Positions 1 through 6,739 of a stretch of 6,842 nucleotides of DNA are shown here, in pieces. Numbering within the stretch: position 1 is the first letter of the stretch; the number at the start of each line of letters is the position of its first letter. The stretch comes from Alphaproteobacteria bacterium (GTDB lineage: Bacteria; Pseudomonadota; Alphaproteobacteria; Rhodobacterales; Rhodobacteraceae). The notes under the pieces are model-generated. The model had not been told where the DNA came from and ran no database searches. It saw nothing but the letters and a program-made list of their open reading frames with translations. A program made the position numbers and the translations under genes. Location of the stretch: positions 1 through 6,842 of the forward strand of contig RFIR01000310.1 of the NCBI GenBank assembly GCA_003695135.1. Reading direction: 5' to 3'.

Positions 1-47
1 CGCTGGCGAAGAACCGCCGCATCGAGCTGAAATTCACCGAGCGCTGA
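1..47 (+). CDS. C-terminal end of an OmpA/MotB-like peptidoglycan-binding protein (partial)
   Basis: Only the last 14 codons and the TGA stop (45-47) lie in the window; the gene starts upstream. The reading frame beginning at base 3 gives LAKNRRIELKFTER. The NRRIELK pattern followed by a short charged tail is what the end of OmpA-family peptidoglycan-binding domains commonly looks like; the two arginines lie in the region that contacts diaminopimelate in that family. The protein would therefore be expected in the cell envelope, possibly as a MotB- or OmpA-like protein. The assignment rests on a very short stretch and on family resemblance. The gene has the same orientation as hydA but is separated from it by 167 bases, so it is probably a separate transcription unit. 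Confidence 0.5.
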   Translation, partial: LAKNRRIELKFTER

Positions 48-48
48 A

Positions 49-66
49 CCGGGCCGCGCCGCCCGG
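49..66 (+). terminator. Possible hairpin just after the upstream gene
   Basis: CCGGGC (49-54) and GCCCGG (61-66) form a perfect 6-bp stem with a six-base loop, starting two bases after the stop codon at 45-47. The position suits transcription termination, but no T-run follows and short GC-rich stems arise easily in such DNA. The rest of the gap (67-181) shows no promoter I would defend: TTGCAT at 104-109 has no good -10 partner at the right distance, and no clear operator-sized inverted repeat is visible. Confidence 0.25.
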
Positions 67-181
67 CAGGGAGCGGCCGCCGAGCGCGAGCCGGTATTGC
101 GTCTTGCATCCGCATCGCCCGCGGCGTTACCCAACGGGATGGAATGATTTTCTCTTTCCGGCGCGGGCCGTCGGCCTTGCA

Positions 182-205
182 GGACGGGAAGGTGGACAGG
201 AAGGG
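182..205 (+). promoter_or_regulatory. Duplicated Shine-Dalgarno-like element before hydA
   Basis: Two adjacent 12-base units, GGACGGGAAGGT (182-193) and GGACAGGAAGGG (194-205), match at 10 of 12 positions. The second contains AGGAAGG (198-204), ten bases ahead of the ATG at 215, a workable ribosome binding site. This purine-rich site supports ATG 215 as the hydA start over the upstream in-frame TTG at 104. The first copy lies too far upstream to serve that ATG directly. Confidence 0.5.
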
Positions 206-214
206 AACGGCGAC

Positions 215-1675
215 ATGACGAAGGTCATCAAGGGCGGGACCGTGGTCACCGCGGATCGCAGCTGGAAGGCGGACGTTCTGATCGACGGCGAGGTGATCCG
301 CGAGATCGGCCCCGATCTGAAGGGCGACGAATACATCGATGCCGAAGGCGCCTATGTCATGCCCGGCGGCATCGACCCGCATACCCATCTCGAGATGCCC
401 TTCATGGGCACCACGGCGGACGAGACCTTCGAGAGCGGCACCTGGGCAGCGGCGGTGGGCGGCACCACCATGCTGGTCGATTTCTGCCTGCCCGGCCCGG
501 ACGGGTCGCTGAAGAACGCGATCAACGAATGGCACCGCAAGTCCGCGCCGCAGATCTGCTCCGATATCGGCTATCACATGGCCATCACCAGCTGGAACGA
601 GCAGGTGTTCAACGAGATGAAGGACGCCGTGGAGATGGGCGTCAACTCGTTCAAGCACTTCATGGCCTACAAGGGCGCGCTGATGGTCGAGGATGACGAG
701 CTCTACGCCTCGTTCAAGCGCTGCAAGGAGCTCGGCGCCCTGCCCATGGTCCATGCCGAGAACGGCGATGTCATCGACCTGTTGCAGAGGGATCTGCTGG
801 CCCGGGGCATCACCGGACCCGAGGGCCATGTCCAGTCCCGCCCGCCGGAGGTCGAGGGCGAGGCCGCCAACCGCGCGATCATGATCGCCGACACGGTGGG
901 CGTGCCGCTCTACATCGTCCATGTCAGCTGCGAACAGGCGCATGAGGCGATCCGGCGCGCGCGCCAGAAGGGCATCCGCGTCTATGGCGAGCCGCTGGCG
1001 CAGTTCCTCGTGCTCGACGAATCGGAGTACTACAACCAGGACTGGGATCATGCCGCTCGGCGGGTGATGAGCCCACCATTCCGTGCCAAAAGCCATCAGG
1101 ACAGCCTGTGGGCGGGGCTGATGGCGGGATCGCTGCAGGTGGTGGCCACCGATCACTGCGTGTTCAGGACCGAGAAGAAGCGGATGGGGCTCAACGACTT
1201 CACCCGGATCCCCAACGGCACCGGCGGGCTGGAGGAGCGCCGCTCGGTGCTGTGGACGGCGGGCGTGGAGACCGGGCGGCTGACGCCGAACGAATTCGTG
1301 GCGGTGACAGCGACCAACATCGCCAGGATCCTCAACATCTATCCCCGCAAGGGCGCGCTGGTGCCCGGGGCCGATGCCGACATCGTGGTCTGGGACCCGA
1401 AGCTGTCCAAGACGCTGTCTGCCGCAACCCACAAATCGGTGGCCGACTACAACGTGTTCGAGGGCTTCGAGGTGACCGCGCAGGCACGCTATACGCTCTC
1501 GCGCGGCGACGTGATCTGGGCCTGGGGGCAGAACAGCCAGCCCCAGCCCGGCCGCGGCCGCTTCGTGCCCCGCCCGCCCTTCCCCTCGGCGCACAAGGCG
1601 CTCAGCCAGTGGAAGGCGCTGAACTCGCCGCGCAAGGTCGAACGCGACCCGATGAACATCCCCGGCGGCCTCTGA
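215..1675 (+). CDS. hydA: Dihydropyrimidinase / D-hydantoinase
   Basis: A cytosolic amidohydrolase of 486 residues, normal for the family. It opens the ring of 5,6-dihydrouracil or dihydrothymine (and hydantoins) to give N-carbamoyl-beta-amino acids, the second step of reductive pyrimidine breakdown. The full binuclear metal site can be placed: H56 and H58 in DPHTHLE, the carboxylated lysine K147 in NSFKHF, H180 in MVHAEN, H236 in VHVSCE and D313 in ATDHC. Their spacing matches that known for bacterial D-hydantoinases. Y152 in MAYKG, S286 in VMSPPF and N334 in IPNGTGG correspond to the substrate-contacting residues. I chose ATG 215 because a ribosome binding site precedes it; the frame stays open upstream to a TTG at 104, but those 37 residues resemble no amidohydrolase N-terminus. 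The ABC ATPase follows after seven bases, indicating one operon. Allantoinase is less likely given the CEQAHEAI and DHCVF motifs. The exact substrate range cannot be read from sequence. Confidence 0.95.
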   Translation: MTKVIKGGTVVTADRSWKADVLIDGEVIREIGPDLKGDEYIDAEGAYVMPGGIDPHTHLEMPFMGTTADETFESGTWAAAVGGTTMLVDFCLPGPDGSLKNAINEWHRKSAPQICSDIGYHMAITSWNEQVFNEMKDAVEMGVNSFKHFMAYKGALMVEDDELYASFKRCKELGALPMVHAENGDVIDLLQRDLLARGITGPEGHVQSRPPEVEGEAANRAIMIADTVGVPLYIVHVSCEQAHEAIRRARQKGIRVYGEPLAQFLVLDESEYYNQDWDHAARRVMSPPFRAKSHQDSLWAGLMAGSLQVVATDHCVFRTEKKRMGLNDFTRIPNGTGGLEERRSVLWTAGVETGRLTPNEFVAVTATNIARILNIYPRKGALVPGADADIVVWDPKLSKTLSAATHKSVADYNVFEGFEVTAQARYTLSRGDVIWAWGQNSQPQPGRGRFVPRPPFPSAHKALSQWKALNSPRKVERDPMNIPGGL

Positions 1676-1682
1676 GCCCGCA

Positions 1683-2465
1683 ATGGGTTCGGCCCCGGCG
1701 ATCAGCGCACGCAATCTCGATCTCGTGTTCCAGACGCGGGACGGGCCGGTGCACGCGCTCTCGGACATCTCGCTCGACATCCATCGCGGCGAGTTCGTCA
1801 GCTTCATCGGCCCCTCGGGCTGCGGCAAGACCACCTTTCTGCGGGTGGTGGCCGATCTGGAACAGCCCACCGGCGGCAGCGTCACCGTCAACGGCGTCAG
1901 CCCCGCCGAGGCGCGCCGGGCCCGCGCCTATGGCTATGTGTTCCAGGCCGCCGGTCTCTATCCCTGGCGCAGCATCGCCGGCAATGTGCGGCTGCCGCTG
2001 GAGATCATGGGCTATTCGCGCGCCGAGCAGGCCGAGCGCGTGGCCCGGGTGCTGGAGCTGGTCGAGCTGACCGGCTTCGAGAAGAAGTTTCCCTGGCAGC
2101 TTTCGGGGGGGATGCAGCAGCGGGCCTCCATCGCCCGCGCGCTGGCCTTCGATGCCGATATCCTGCTGATGGACGAACCCTTCGGGGCGCTGGACGAGAT
2201 CGTGCGCGACCGGCTGAACGAGGAGCTGCTGCGGCTGTGGGAAAAGACCGGCAAGACCATCGGCTTCGTCACCCACTCGATCCCGGAGGCGGTCTATCTG
2301 TCCACCCGCATCGTGGTGATGTCGCCGCGCCCGGGGCGGGTCACGGATGTCATCGACAGCCCCCTGCCGCGCGAGCGCCCGCTGGAGATCCGCGATTCGC
2401 CGGAATTCCTGAAGGTCGCCCACCGGGTGCGCGAAGGGCTGCGGGCGGGGCATTCCTATGACTGA
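1683..2465 (+). CDS. NitT/TauT-family ABC transporter ATP-binding protein
   Basis: The 260-residue cytoplasmic nucleotide-binding subunit that energises import through the two permeases encoded next. All motifs are intact: Walker A GPSGCGKT (43-50), Q-loop glutamine Q88 in YVFQ, signature LSGGMQQR (140-147), Walker B ILLMDEP with D164 and E165, D-loop GALD (168-171) and switch histidine H198 in VTHS. PFGALD after Walker B and the SIPEAVYLS stretch after the histidine are typical of the nitrate/sulfonate/taurine (SsuB/TauB) branch. ATG 1683 lies seven bases after the hydA stop and has no clear Shine-Dalgarno sequence, so its translation is probably coupled to hydA. An upstream HydA and a downstream NMT1-like binding protein suggest a pyrimidine-type substrate rather than nitrate or taurine. 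Confidence 0.95.
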   Translation: MGSAPAISARNLDLVFQTRDGPVHALSDISLDIHRGEFVSFIGPSGCGKTTFLRVVADLEQPTGGSVTVNGVSPAEARRARAYGYVFQAAGLYPWRSIAGNVRLPLEIMGYSRAEQAERVARVLELVELTGFEKKFPWQLSGGMQQRASIARALAFDADILLMDEPFGALDEIVRDRLNEELLRLWEKTGKTIGFVTHSIPEAVYLSTRIVVMSPRPGRVTDVIDSPLPRERPLEIRDSPEFLKVAHRVREGLRAGHSYD

Positions 2466-2532
2466 GCCCGGGCGCGCACCGCTGCGGCCGGTATCCGGTC
2501 CGGCCGCCGGATCGGGGGGGCGGCCGGGATGA
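2458..2532 (+). CDS. 24-codon mini-ORF bridging ATPase and permease genes
   Basis: This short frame begins with MTEPGRAPLRPVS and is rich in Gly, Pro and Arg. Its ATG (2458-2460) overlaps the last codons of the ATPase, whose TGA is 2463-2465. Its own TGA (2530-2532) overlaps the permease ATG (2529-2531) as ATGA. The arrangement could let ribosomes cross the 63-base gap by stop-and-restart. Alternatively it is the true N-terminus of the permease: one extra base in the seven-G run at 2514-2520 would fuse it in frame to residue 1 of the permease. It has no recognisable domain and may be fortuitous. Confidence 0.3.
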   Translation: MTEPGRAPLRPVSGPAAGSGGRPG

Positions 2533-3461
2533 GGGGCAGCCTGGTGCAGGTCCTGACGGTGCTGGCGGCGATTGTCGGGCTGTGGTATCTGGCGGTGGCG
2601 CCGATGAACATCCGCGTCGCGCTCGATCTGGCCGAGCGGAGCGGGGCGCAGGTCGTGCCCGCAACGGCGGCCGAGCGGCAGGCGCGCCCGGCCTGGCAGC
2701 TGATGCTGGCCAATCCGGGGCTGATCGCGCAGGCCTACCGGCTGGACCGTCCGCGGCTGCCGACCCCCGATCAGGTCGGTCGCGAATTGTGGAAGACCAC
2801 CGGCAGGATGGCGCTGCGCGGGCGCGCCTGGTCCAAGCGGTCGCTGATCTATCACGGCTGGGTGACGCTGCGCTCGACCTTCTGGGGCTTCCTTCTGGGA
2901 ACCGCGGCCGGCATCCTGATCGCGGTGGCCATCGTCTACAGCCGGGTGGCGGATATGAGCCTGATGCCCTGGGCGATCATCAGCCAGACCGTGCCCATCG
3001 TGGCGCTGGCGCCGATGATCATCGTGGTCTCCGCGCAGCTGGGCATCCAGGGGCGCGCGCTTCCGAAGGCGATAATATCGGCCTATCTGTGCTATTTCCC
3101 GGTGCTGGTGGGGATGGTGAAGGGGTTGCGCTCGCCGGCGCCCAGCCAGCTGGACCTGCTCAGAACCTATGATGCGACCGGACTGCAGAGCTTCTTCAAG
3201 CTGCGGGTGCCGGCCTCGATCCCCTATCTGTTCACCTCGCTGAAGGTCGGGATCGCGGCGGCGCTGGTGGGCACGATCGTGGGCGAGCTGCCCACCGGCG
3301 CCATATCGGGGCTGGGTGCGCGGATCCTGATCGGCGACCAGTTCGGCACCCCGCTGGCGATCTGGGCGGCGCTGGCGGCCGCGGCGATCCTGGCCGGGGG
3401 GCTGGTGACGGTTCTGGACATCGCCCAGCGTCTGACGCTGCGGCGGATGGGGATGGCGTGA
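2529..3461 (+). CDS. ABC transporter inner-membrane permease, first subunit
   Basis: A 310-residue inner-membrane protein of the binding-protein-dependent permease superfamily (BPD_transp_1). Hydrophobic segments lie at about 5-25, 112-137, 148-170, 182-200, 232-254 and 275-297. A hydrophilic stretch of about 80 residues separates the first segment from the core. The cytoplasmic coupling loop that docks on the ATPase is RTYDATG through KLRVPAS (212-230); at the position of the usual EAA-loop glycine there is D215. The block GELPTGAISGLGARI (252-266) is, from memory, typical of permeases in this pyrimidine-associated group. ATG 2529 is the first start after the ATPase stop in the same frame; it is preceded by G-rich sequence rather than a clear ribosome binding site, and the mini-ORF before it leaves the true N-terminus uncertain. 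The stop overlaps the next gene by one base, and the two proteins presumably form the heterodimeric pore. Confidence 0.9.
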   Translation: MRGSLVQVLTVLAAIVGLWYLAVAPMNIRVALDLAERSGAQVVPATAAERQARPAWQLMLANPGLIAQAYRLDRPRLPTPDQVGRELWKTTGRMALRGRAWSKRSLIYHGWVTLRSTFWGFLLGTAAGILIAVAIVYSRVADMSLMPWAIISQTVPIVALAPMIIVVSAQLGIQGRALPKAIISAYLCYFPVLVGMVKGLRSPAPSQLDLLRTYDATGLQSFFKLRVPASIPYLFTSLKVGIAAALVGTIVGELPTGAISGLGARILIGDQFGTPLAIWAALAAAAILAGGLVTVLDIAQRLTLRRMGMA

Positions 3462-4315
3462 TGGGCTGGGTGGCCTTCGCGCTGATCTTCTGGGTCGCGG
3501 CCTGGCTGGCCAATATCCGCCTGGCCAACGGGCGCTGGTCAAACCGGCAGGCGGTGCGGATCGCGGTCCCGCTGCTGTTCGGGATCACCCTTCTGGTCCT
3601 GTGGGAGGGGCTGGTGCGCGGGCTGGAGGTCTCGCCGGTGATCCTGCCCGCCCCCAGCCGGGTCGCGCAGACCTTCGCCGCCTCGACCGAAACGCTGTGG
3701 GGGGATTTCCGCCAGACGGTGCTGAAGGGGGCGCTGTCGGGATTCGCGATCGGCTGCAGCGCGGCATTCCTGACCGCCATCATCATCGACCGCTCGGCAT
3801 TCCTGACCGCCGGGCTGCTGCCGGTGGGCAATTTCGTCGCCGCGCTGCCCATCGTGGGCATCGCGCCGATCCTGGTCAGCTGGTTCGGTTTCGACTGGCA
3901 GTCCAAGGCCGCCGTGGTGGTGGTGATGGTCTTCTTCCCCATGCTGGTGAACACGGTTCAGGGTCTGCGCGAGACCGACGCGATGCAGCGCGATCTGATG
4001 CGTACCTATGCGGCCGGCTATGTGCAGACCCTGCTGAAGCTGCGCCTGCCCGCGGCGCTGCCCTTCGTCTTCAACGGGCTGAAGATCGCCACCACGCTGG
4101 CGCTGATCGGGGCGATCGTGGCCGAGTATTTCGGCAGCCCGACCCGCGGGATGGGCTTTCGCATCTCCACCGGCGTCGGCGCGCTGGCCATCGATCTGGT
4201 CTGGGCCGAGATTGCTGTTGCCGCCATGGCCGGGACCGCGTTTTATGGGGCGGTGGCCTGGATCGAGCGGCGGGCGACCTTCTGGCATCCGTCGCAACGC
4301 TCGGGCAGCCGGTGA
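3461..4315 (+). CDS. ABC transporter inner-membrane permease, second subunit
   Basis: A 284-residue permease of the same superfamily and the presumed partner of the preceding subunit. Hydrophobic segments lie at about 1-17, 33-52, 91-109, 115-140, 149-164, 200-222 and 245-267; the first looks like an extra N-terminal helix. The coupling loop RTYAAGYVQ through KLRLPAALP (181-201) is well formed, with A184 where the classical EAA loop has glycine. The segments FVAALPIVGIAPILVSWFG and NGLKIATTLALIGAIVAEYFG match the usual NitT/TauT permease core. The ATG at 3461 shares its A with the previous stop (TGATG), strongly suggesting translational coupling. The GTG at 3458, immediately before it, would add one residue and cannot be excluded. 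The binding protein follows 61 bases downstream. Confidence 0.92.
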   Translation: MGWVAFALIFWVAAWLANIRLANGRWSNRQAVRIAVPLLFGITLLVLWEGLVRGLEVSPVILPAPSRVAQTFAASTETLWGDFRQTVLKGALSGFAIGCSAAFLTAIIIDRSAFLTAGLLPVGNFVAALPIVGIAPILVSWFGFDWQSKAAVVVVMVFFPMLVNTVQGLRETDAMQRDLMRTYAAGYVQTLLKLRLPAALPFVFNGLKIATTLALIGAIVAEYFGSPTRGMGFRISTGVGALAIDLVWAEIAVAAMAGTAFYGAVAWIERRATFWHPSQRSGSR

Positions 4316-4361
4316 GATGCCGGGGACGGACGACAAGACATTCGACAATCGACGATCCAAC

Positions 4362-4367
4362 AAGGAG
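4362..4367 (+). promoter_or_regulatory. Strong ribosome binding site of the binding-protein gene
   Basis: AAGGAG lies nine bases before the first of two tandem ATG codons (4377 and 4380) and favours the first. It is the best Shine-Dalgarno match in the operon, in contrast to the coupled genes before it, and fits the need for more binding protein than membrane subunits. The 61-base spacer 4316-4376 is less GC-rich than its surroundings and holds short TCGAC repeats, but no hairpin or promoter I would defend. Confidence 0.75.
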
Positions 4368-4376
4368 TGTAAGACG

Positions 4377-5366
4377 ATGATGAAACGACTGGCGGGAAGC
4401 TTCGCGGCGCTGGTGATGGCGGCCTCGGCGGGCTGGGCGGCCGATGATGTGAAGCTGCAGCTCAAATGGGTCACCCAGGCCCAGTTCGCGGGCTACTATG
4501 TCGCCCTCGACAAGGGTTTCTACGAGGAAGAGGGCCTGAACGTCACCATCCTGCCGGGCGGGCCCGACATCGCGCCCGAACAGGTGCTCGCCGGGGGCGG
4601 GGCGGATGTGATCGTCGACTGGATGCCGGCGGCGCTGGCGGCGCGCGAGAAGGGCCTGCCGATGGTCAATATCGCCCAGCCCTTCAAGCATTCGGGGATG
4701 ATGCTGACCTGCTGGAAGGATTCGGGCATCTCCAAGCCCGAGGATCTGGCCAATCACACGCTGGGAGTCTGGTTCTTCGGCAACGAATACCCCTTCCTGA
4801 GCTGGATGAGCCATCTGGGCATCTCCACCGACGGCAAGGGGCCGAACGGGGTCGAGGTCCTCAAGCAGGGCTTCAATGTCGATCCGCTGCTGCAGCGGCA
4901 GGCGGACTGTATCTCGACCATGACCTATAACGAATACTGGCAGGTGATCGATGCCGGGGTGAGCCCTGACGAGCTGATCACCTTCAAATACGAGGATCAG
5001 GGCGTGGCGACGCTGGAGGACGGGCTCTATGTGCTCGAAGACCGGCTGGACGATCCGCATTTCGTCGATGAGATGGTGCGTTTCGTGCGCGCCTCGATGA
5101 AGGGCTGGAAATGGGCCGAGGCCCATCCCGAGGAGGCCGCCGATATCGTGCTCGAATATGACGAGACCGGAGCGCAGACCGAAAAGCACCAGCGGCGGAT
5201 GATGGGCGAGATCGCCAAGCTGACCGCGGGTTCCAACGGCGCGCTCGACCCGGCCGATTACGAGCGCACGGTCGAGACGCTGCTCAAGGGCGGCTCGGAT
5301 CCGGTGATCACCAAGCGGCCCGAGGGCGCCTGGACGCACAAGATCACCGATCTGGCGCTGAAGTAG
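4377..5366 (+). CDS. NMT1/THI5-like periplasmic substrate-binding protein
   Basis: A 329-residue secreted protein that captures the substrate for the importer encoded just upstream. It starts with a signal peptide: KR at 3-4, a hydrophobic core to about residue 18, and likely cleavage after A21 in AGWA. No lipobox cysteine is present, so it should be free in the periplasm. The mature protein opens with LQLKWVTQAQFAGYYVALDKGFY (27-49), the hallmark of the NMT1/THI5-like fold, and continues with GLNVTILPGG (53-62), a G/A-rich turn at 72-76 and WFFGNEYPF (132-140). Family members bind thiamine pyrimidine precursors, riboflavin or related heterocycles; the cysteine-rich motif of THI5 synthases is absent. 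Next to hydA, a pyrimidine or dihydropyrimidine ligand is the best inference, but a thiamine-precursor role like ThiY cannot be ruled out from sequence. The start is set by a strong ribosome binding site. Confidence 0.92.
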   Translation: MMKRLAGSFAALVMAASAGWAADDVKLQLKWVTQAQFAGYYVALDKGFYEEEGLNVTILPGGPDIAPEQVLAGGGADVIVDWMPAALAAREKGLPMVNIAQPFKHSGMMLTCWKDSGISKPEDLANHTLGVWFFGNEYPFLSWMSHLGISTDGKGPNGVEVLKQGFNVDPLLQRQADCISTMTYNEYWQVIDAGVSPDELITFKYEDQGVATLEDGLYVLEDRLDDPHFVDEMVRFVRASMKGWKWAEAHPEEAADIVLEYDETGAQTEKHQRRMMGEIAKLTAGSNGALDPADYERTVETLLKGGSDPVITKRPEGAWTHKITDLALK

Positions 5367-5391
5367 CGCCCGCTGGATCCGGCCGGCGGCG

Positions 5392-5403
5392 GCCCGTACG
5401 GGC
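5392..5403. repeat. Perfect 12-base palindrome in the binding protein-thiolase gap
   Basis: GCCCGTACGGGC reads the same on both strands and lies 42 bases before the thiolase ATG, in the 79-base gap after the binding-protein stop. As RNA it could form only a 4-bp stem with a GTAC loop and is followed by AAAA, not T, so it is a poor terminator for the + strand. It could be a small operator, but a chance palindrome is quite possible. The shorter palindrome CCGGCCGG (5379-5386) lies beside it. I see no promoter of recognisable consensus in the gap. Confidence 0.3.
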
Positions 5404-5428
5404 AAAACCGCAGGCCGGAGATATGCAG

Positions 5429-5436
5429 AAGGGGAG
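5429..5436 (+). promoter_or_regulatory. Ribosome binding site of the thiolase gene
   Basis: AAGGGGAG sits nine bases before the ATG at 5446 and fixes the thiolase start. An ATG at 5423 lies upstream of this site, out of frame with the thiolase, and is not a credible start. Confidence 0.7.
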
Positions 5437-5445
5437 TGCACGGCC

Positions 5446-6660
5446 ATGGCAGGAAACGGGCAGGACCAGCCCATCGTGATCCTCGGCGCGGCGCGCACGC
5501 CGCTGGGCGCATTTCAGGGCGCCTTCGCCCCGGTTCCGGCCACCGGGCTGGGCGCGGTGGCGATCGGCGCGGCGCTGAAGAATGCGGGGCTGTCAGCCGA
5601 ACGGGTCGAGGAGGTGCTGATGGGCAACGTGCTGCCCGCCGGCCTCGGCCAGGCCCCGGCCCGCCAGGCCGCCATCGGTGCCGGCGTCCCGAAATCGGTG
5701 CCCTGCACCACCGTCTCCAAGGTCTGCGGCTCGGGCATGAAGGCGGTGATCCAGGCCCATGACGCCATCCGCGCGGGCTCGATCGGCATTGCCGTGGCCG
5801 GCGGGATGGAGAGCATGACCAACGCCCCCTATCTCGTGCCCTCGGCCCGGTCCGGGGCGCGGATCGGCCATACGCAGATGTTCGATCACATGATGCTCGA
5901 CGGGCTGGAGGATGCCTATGACATCGCGCCCGACGGCACCCGGCGGTCCATGGGCACCTTCGGCGAGGACTGCGCCGAGCGCTACCAGTTCAGCCGCGCG
6001 GATCAGGACGCCTATGCCATCGAGAGCGTGAACCGCGCCAAGACTGCCGCCGCGACCGGTGCCTTCGACTGGGAGATTGCGCCGGTCACCGTGCGCAGCC
6101 GCAAGGGCGAGGTGCAGGTGAGCGCCGATGAAGGGCCGCAGCGCATAGACACCGCCAAGATCCCGCATCTGCGCCCGGCCTTCAAGAAGGACGGAACCAT
6201 CACCGCCGCCTCCTCCTCCTCGATCAATGACGGGGCGGCAGCGCTGGTGCTGGCGCGCGCCGATGTGGCCGAGGCGCTGGGCGGCACTCCGATCGCGCGC
6301 ATCGTCGGCCATGCCGCCTATGCCGGCGAGCCGGGCTGGTTCACCACCGCGCCGGTCTACGCCAAGCAGCGGCTGCTCGAGAAAATCGGCTGGACGATCG
6401 ATGATGTCGATCTGTTCGAGATCAACGAGGCGTTTGCCTGCGTTCCCATGGCCTCGATGCGCGAGCTCGGCATCGAGCATGAGCGGCTGAACGTCCATGG
6501 CGGGGCGGTGGCGCTGGGTCATCCCATCGGCGCCTCGGGCGCACGCATCCTCGTCACGCTGCTGGGGGCCATGCGGGCGCGCGGCGCAAGGCGCGGCGTC
6601 GCCTCGATCTGCATCGGCGGCGGCGAGGCCACGGCGATGGCGGTGGAGATGGAGGGCTGA
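5446..6660 (+). CDS. Acetyl-CoA C-acetyltransferase (thiolase)
   Basis: A 404-residue cytosolic thiolase, about the usual length of bacterial degradative and biosynthetic enzymes. It reversibly joins two acetyl-CoA to acetoacetyl-CoA, or cleaves 3-ketoacyl-CoA. The catalytic set is complete: nucleophile C94 in KVCGSGMKA, H359 in ALGHPIG, C389 in SICIGGG and the NEAFA block (327-331). N-terminal GAARTPLGAFQG and GGMESMTNAPY (119-129) are also standard. KVCGSGMKA resembles mitochondrial ACAT1-type enzymes more than the QLCGSGLRA of the Zoogloea PhaA type, so I give no gene symbol. NVHGG (349-353) has His where many thiolases have Asn. It has its own ribosome binding site and stands 79 bases after the transporter, so it may or may not be co-transcribed. 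Uracil carbon ends up as acetyl-CoA, but a role in that route is speculative; ketone body or polyhydroxybutyrate metabolism is equally possible. Confidence 0.93.
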   Translation: MAGNGQDQPIVILGAARTPLGAFQGAFAPVPATGLGAVAIGAALKNAGLSAERVEEVLMGNVLPAGLGQAPARQAAIGAGVPKSVPCTTVSKVCGSGMKAVIQAHDAIRAGSIGIAVAGGMESMTNAPYLVPSARSGARIGHTQMFDHMMLDGLEDAYDIAPDGTRRSMGTFGEDCAERYQFSRADQDAYAIESVNRAKTAAATGAFDWEIAPVTVRSRKGEVQVSADEGPQRIDTAKIPHLRPAFKKDGTITAASSSSINDGAAALVLARADVAEALGGTPIARIVGHAAYAGEPGWFTTAPVYAKQRLLEKIGWTIDDVDLFEINEAFACVPMASMRELGIEHERLNVHGGAVALGHPIGASGARILVTLLGAMRARGARRGVASICIGGGEATAMAVEMEG

Positions 6661-6739
6661 TACCAGCCGCCCCTTCGACCGACCCGTCTGGCGAGAATGC
6701 CCGAAGCTTTCGAAACCGGGGGCGCCGAGGGGAGGGAAA

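Noticed and set aside
97..132. A sigma-70-like promoter (TTGCGT or TTGCAT) before hydA
   Set aside because: No acceptable -10 hexamer lies 16-18 bases downstream of either; the best candidate, TTACCC, matches poorly.
104..214. A 37-residue N-terminal extension of dihydropyrimidinase from TTG 104
   Set aside because: TTG is a weak start, no ribosome binding site precedes it, the added residues look non-coding, and ATG 215 has a good Shine-Dalgarno sequence and the normal family start.
1108..2070. A 320-codon + strand frame overlapping hydA and the ATPase
   Set aside because: It runs in another frame through two well-supported genes, and its Arg/Gly/Ala-rich product shows no domain.
1602..3542. 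A 646-codon open frame on the - strand
   Set aside because: It lies antisense to the ATPase and first permease, which carry complete family motifs. Its Arg/Pro/Gln/His-rich product resembles no known family and is the usual mirror of GC-rich coding DNA.
4377..5366. Calling the transporter ThiXYZ (thiamine precursor) or TauABC/SsuABC (sulfonate)
   Set aside because: The binding protein is NMT1-like, but no thiamine or sulfonate enzyme lies nearby and the partner gene is a dihydropyrimidinase. The specific symbols would overstate the evidence.
4071..5498. A 475-codon open frame on the - strand
   Set aside because: It mirrors the binding protein and part of the second permease, has no recognisable domain, and the + strand genes there are certain.
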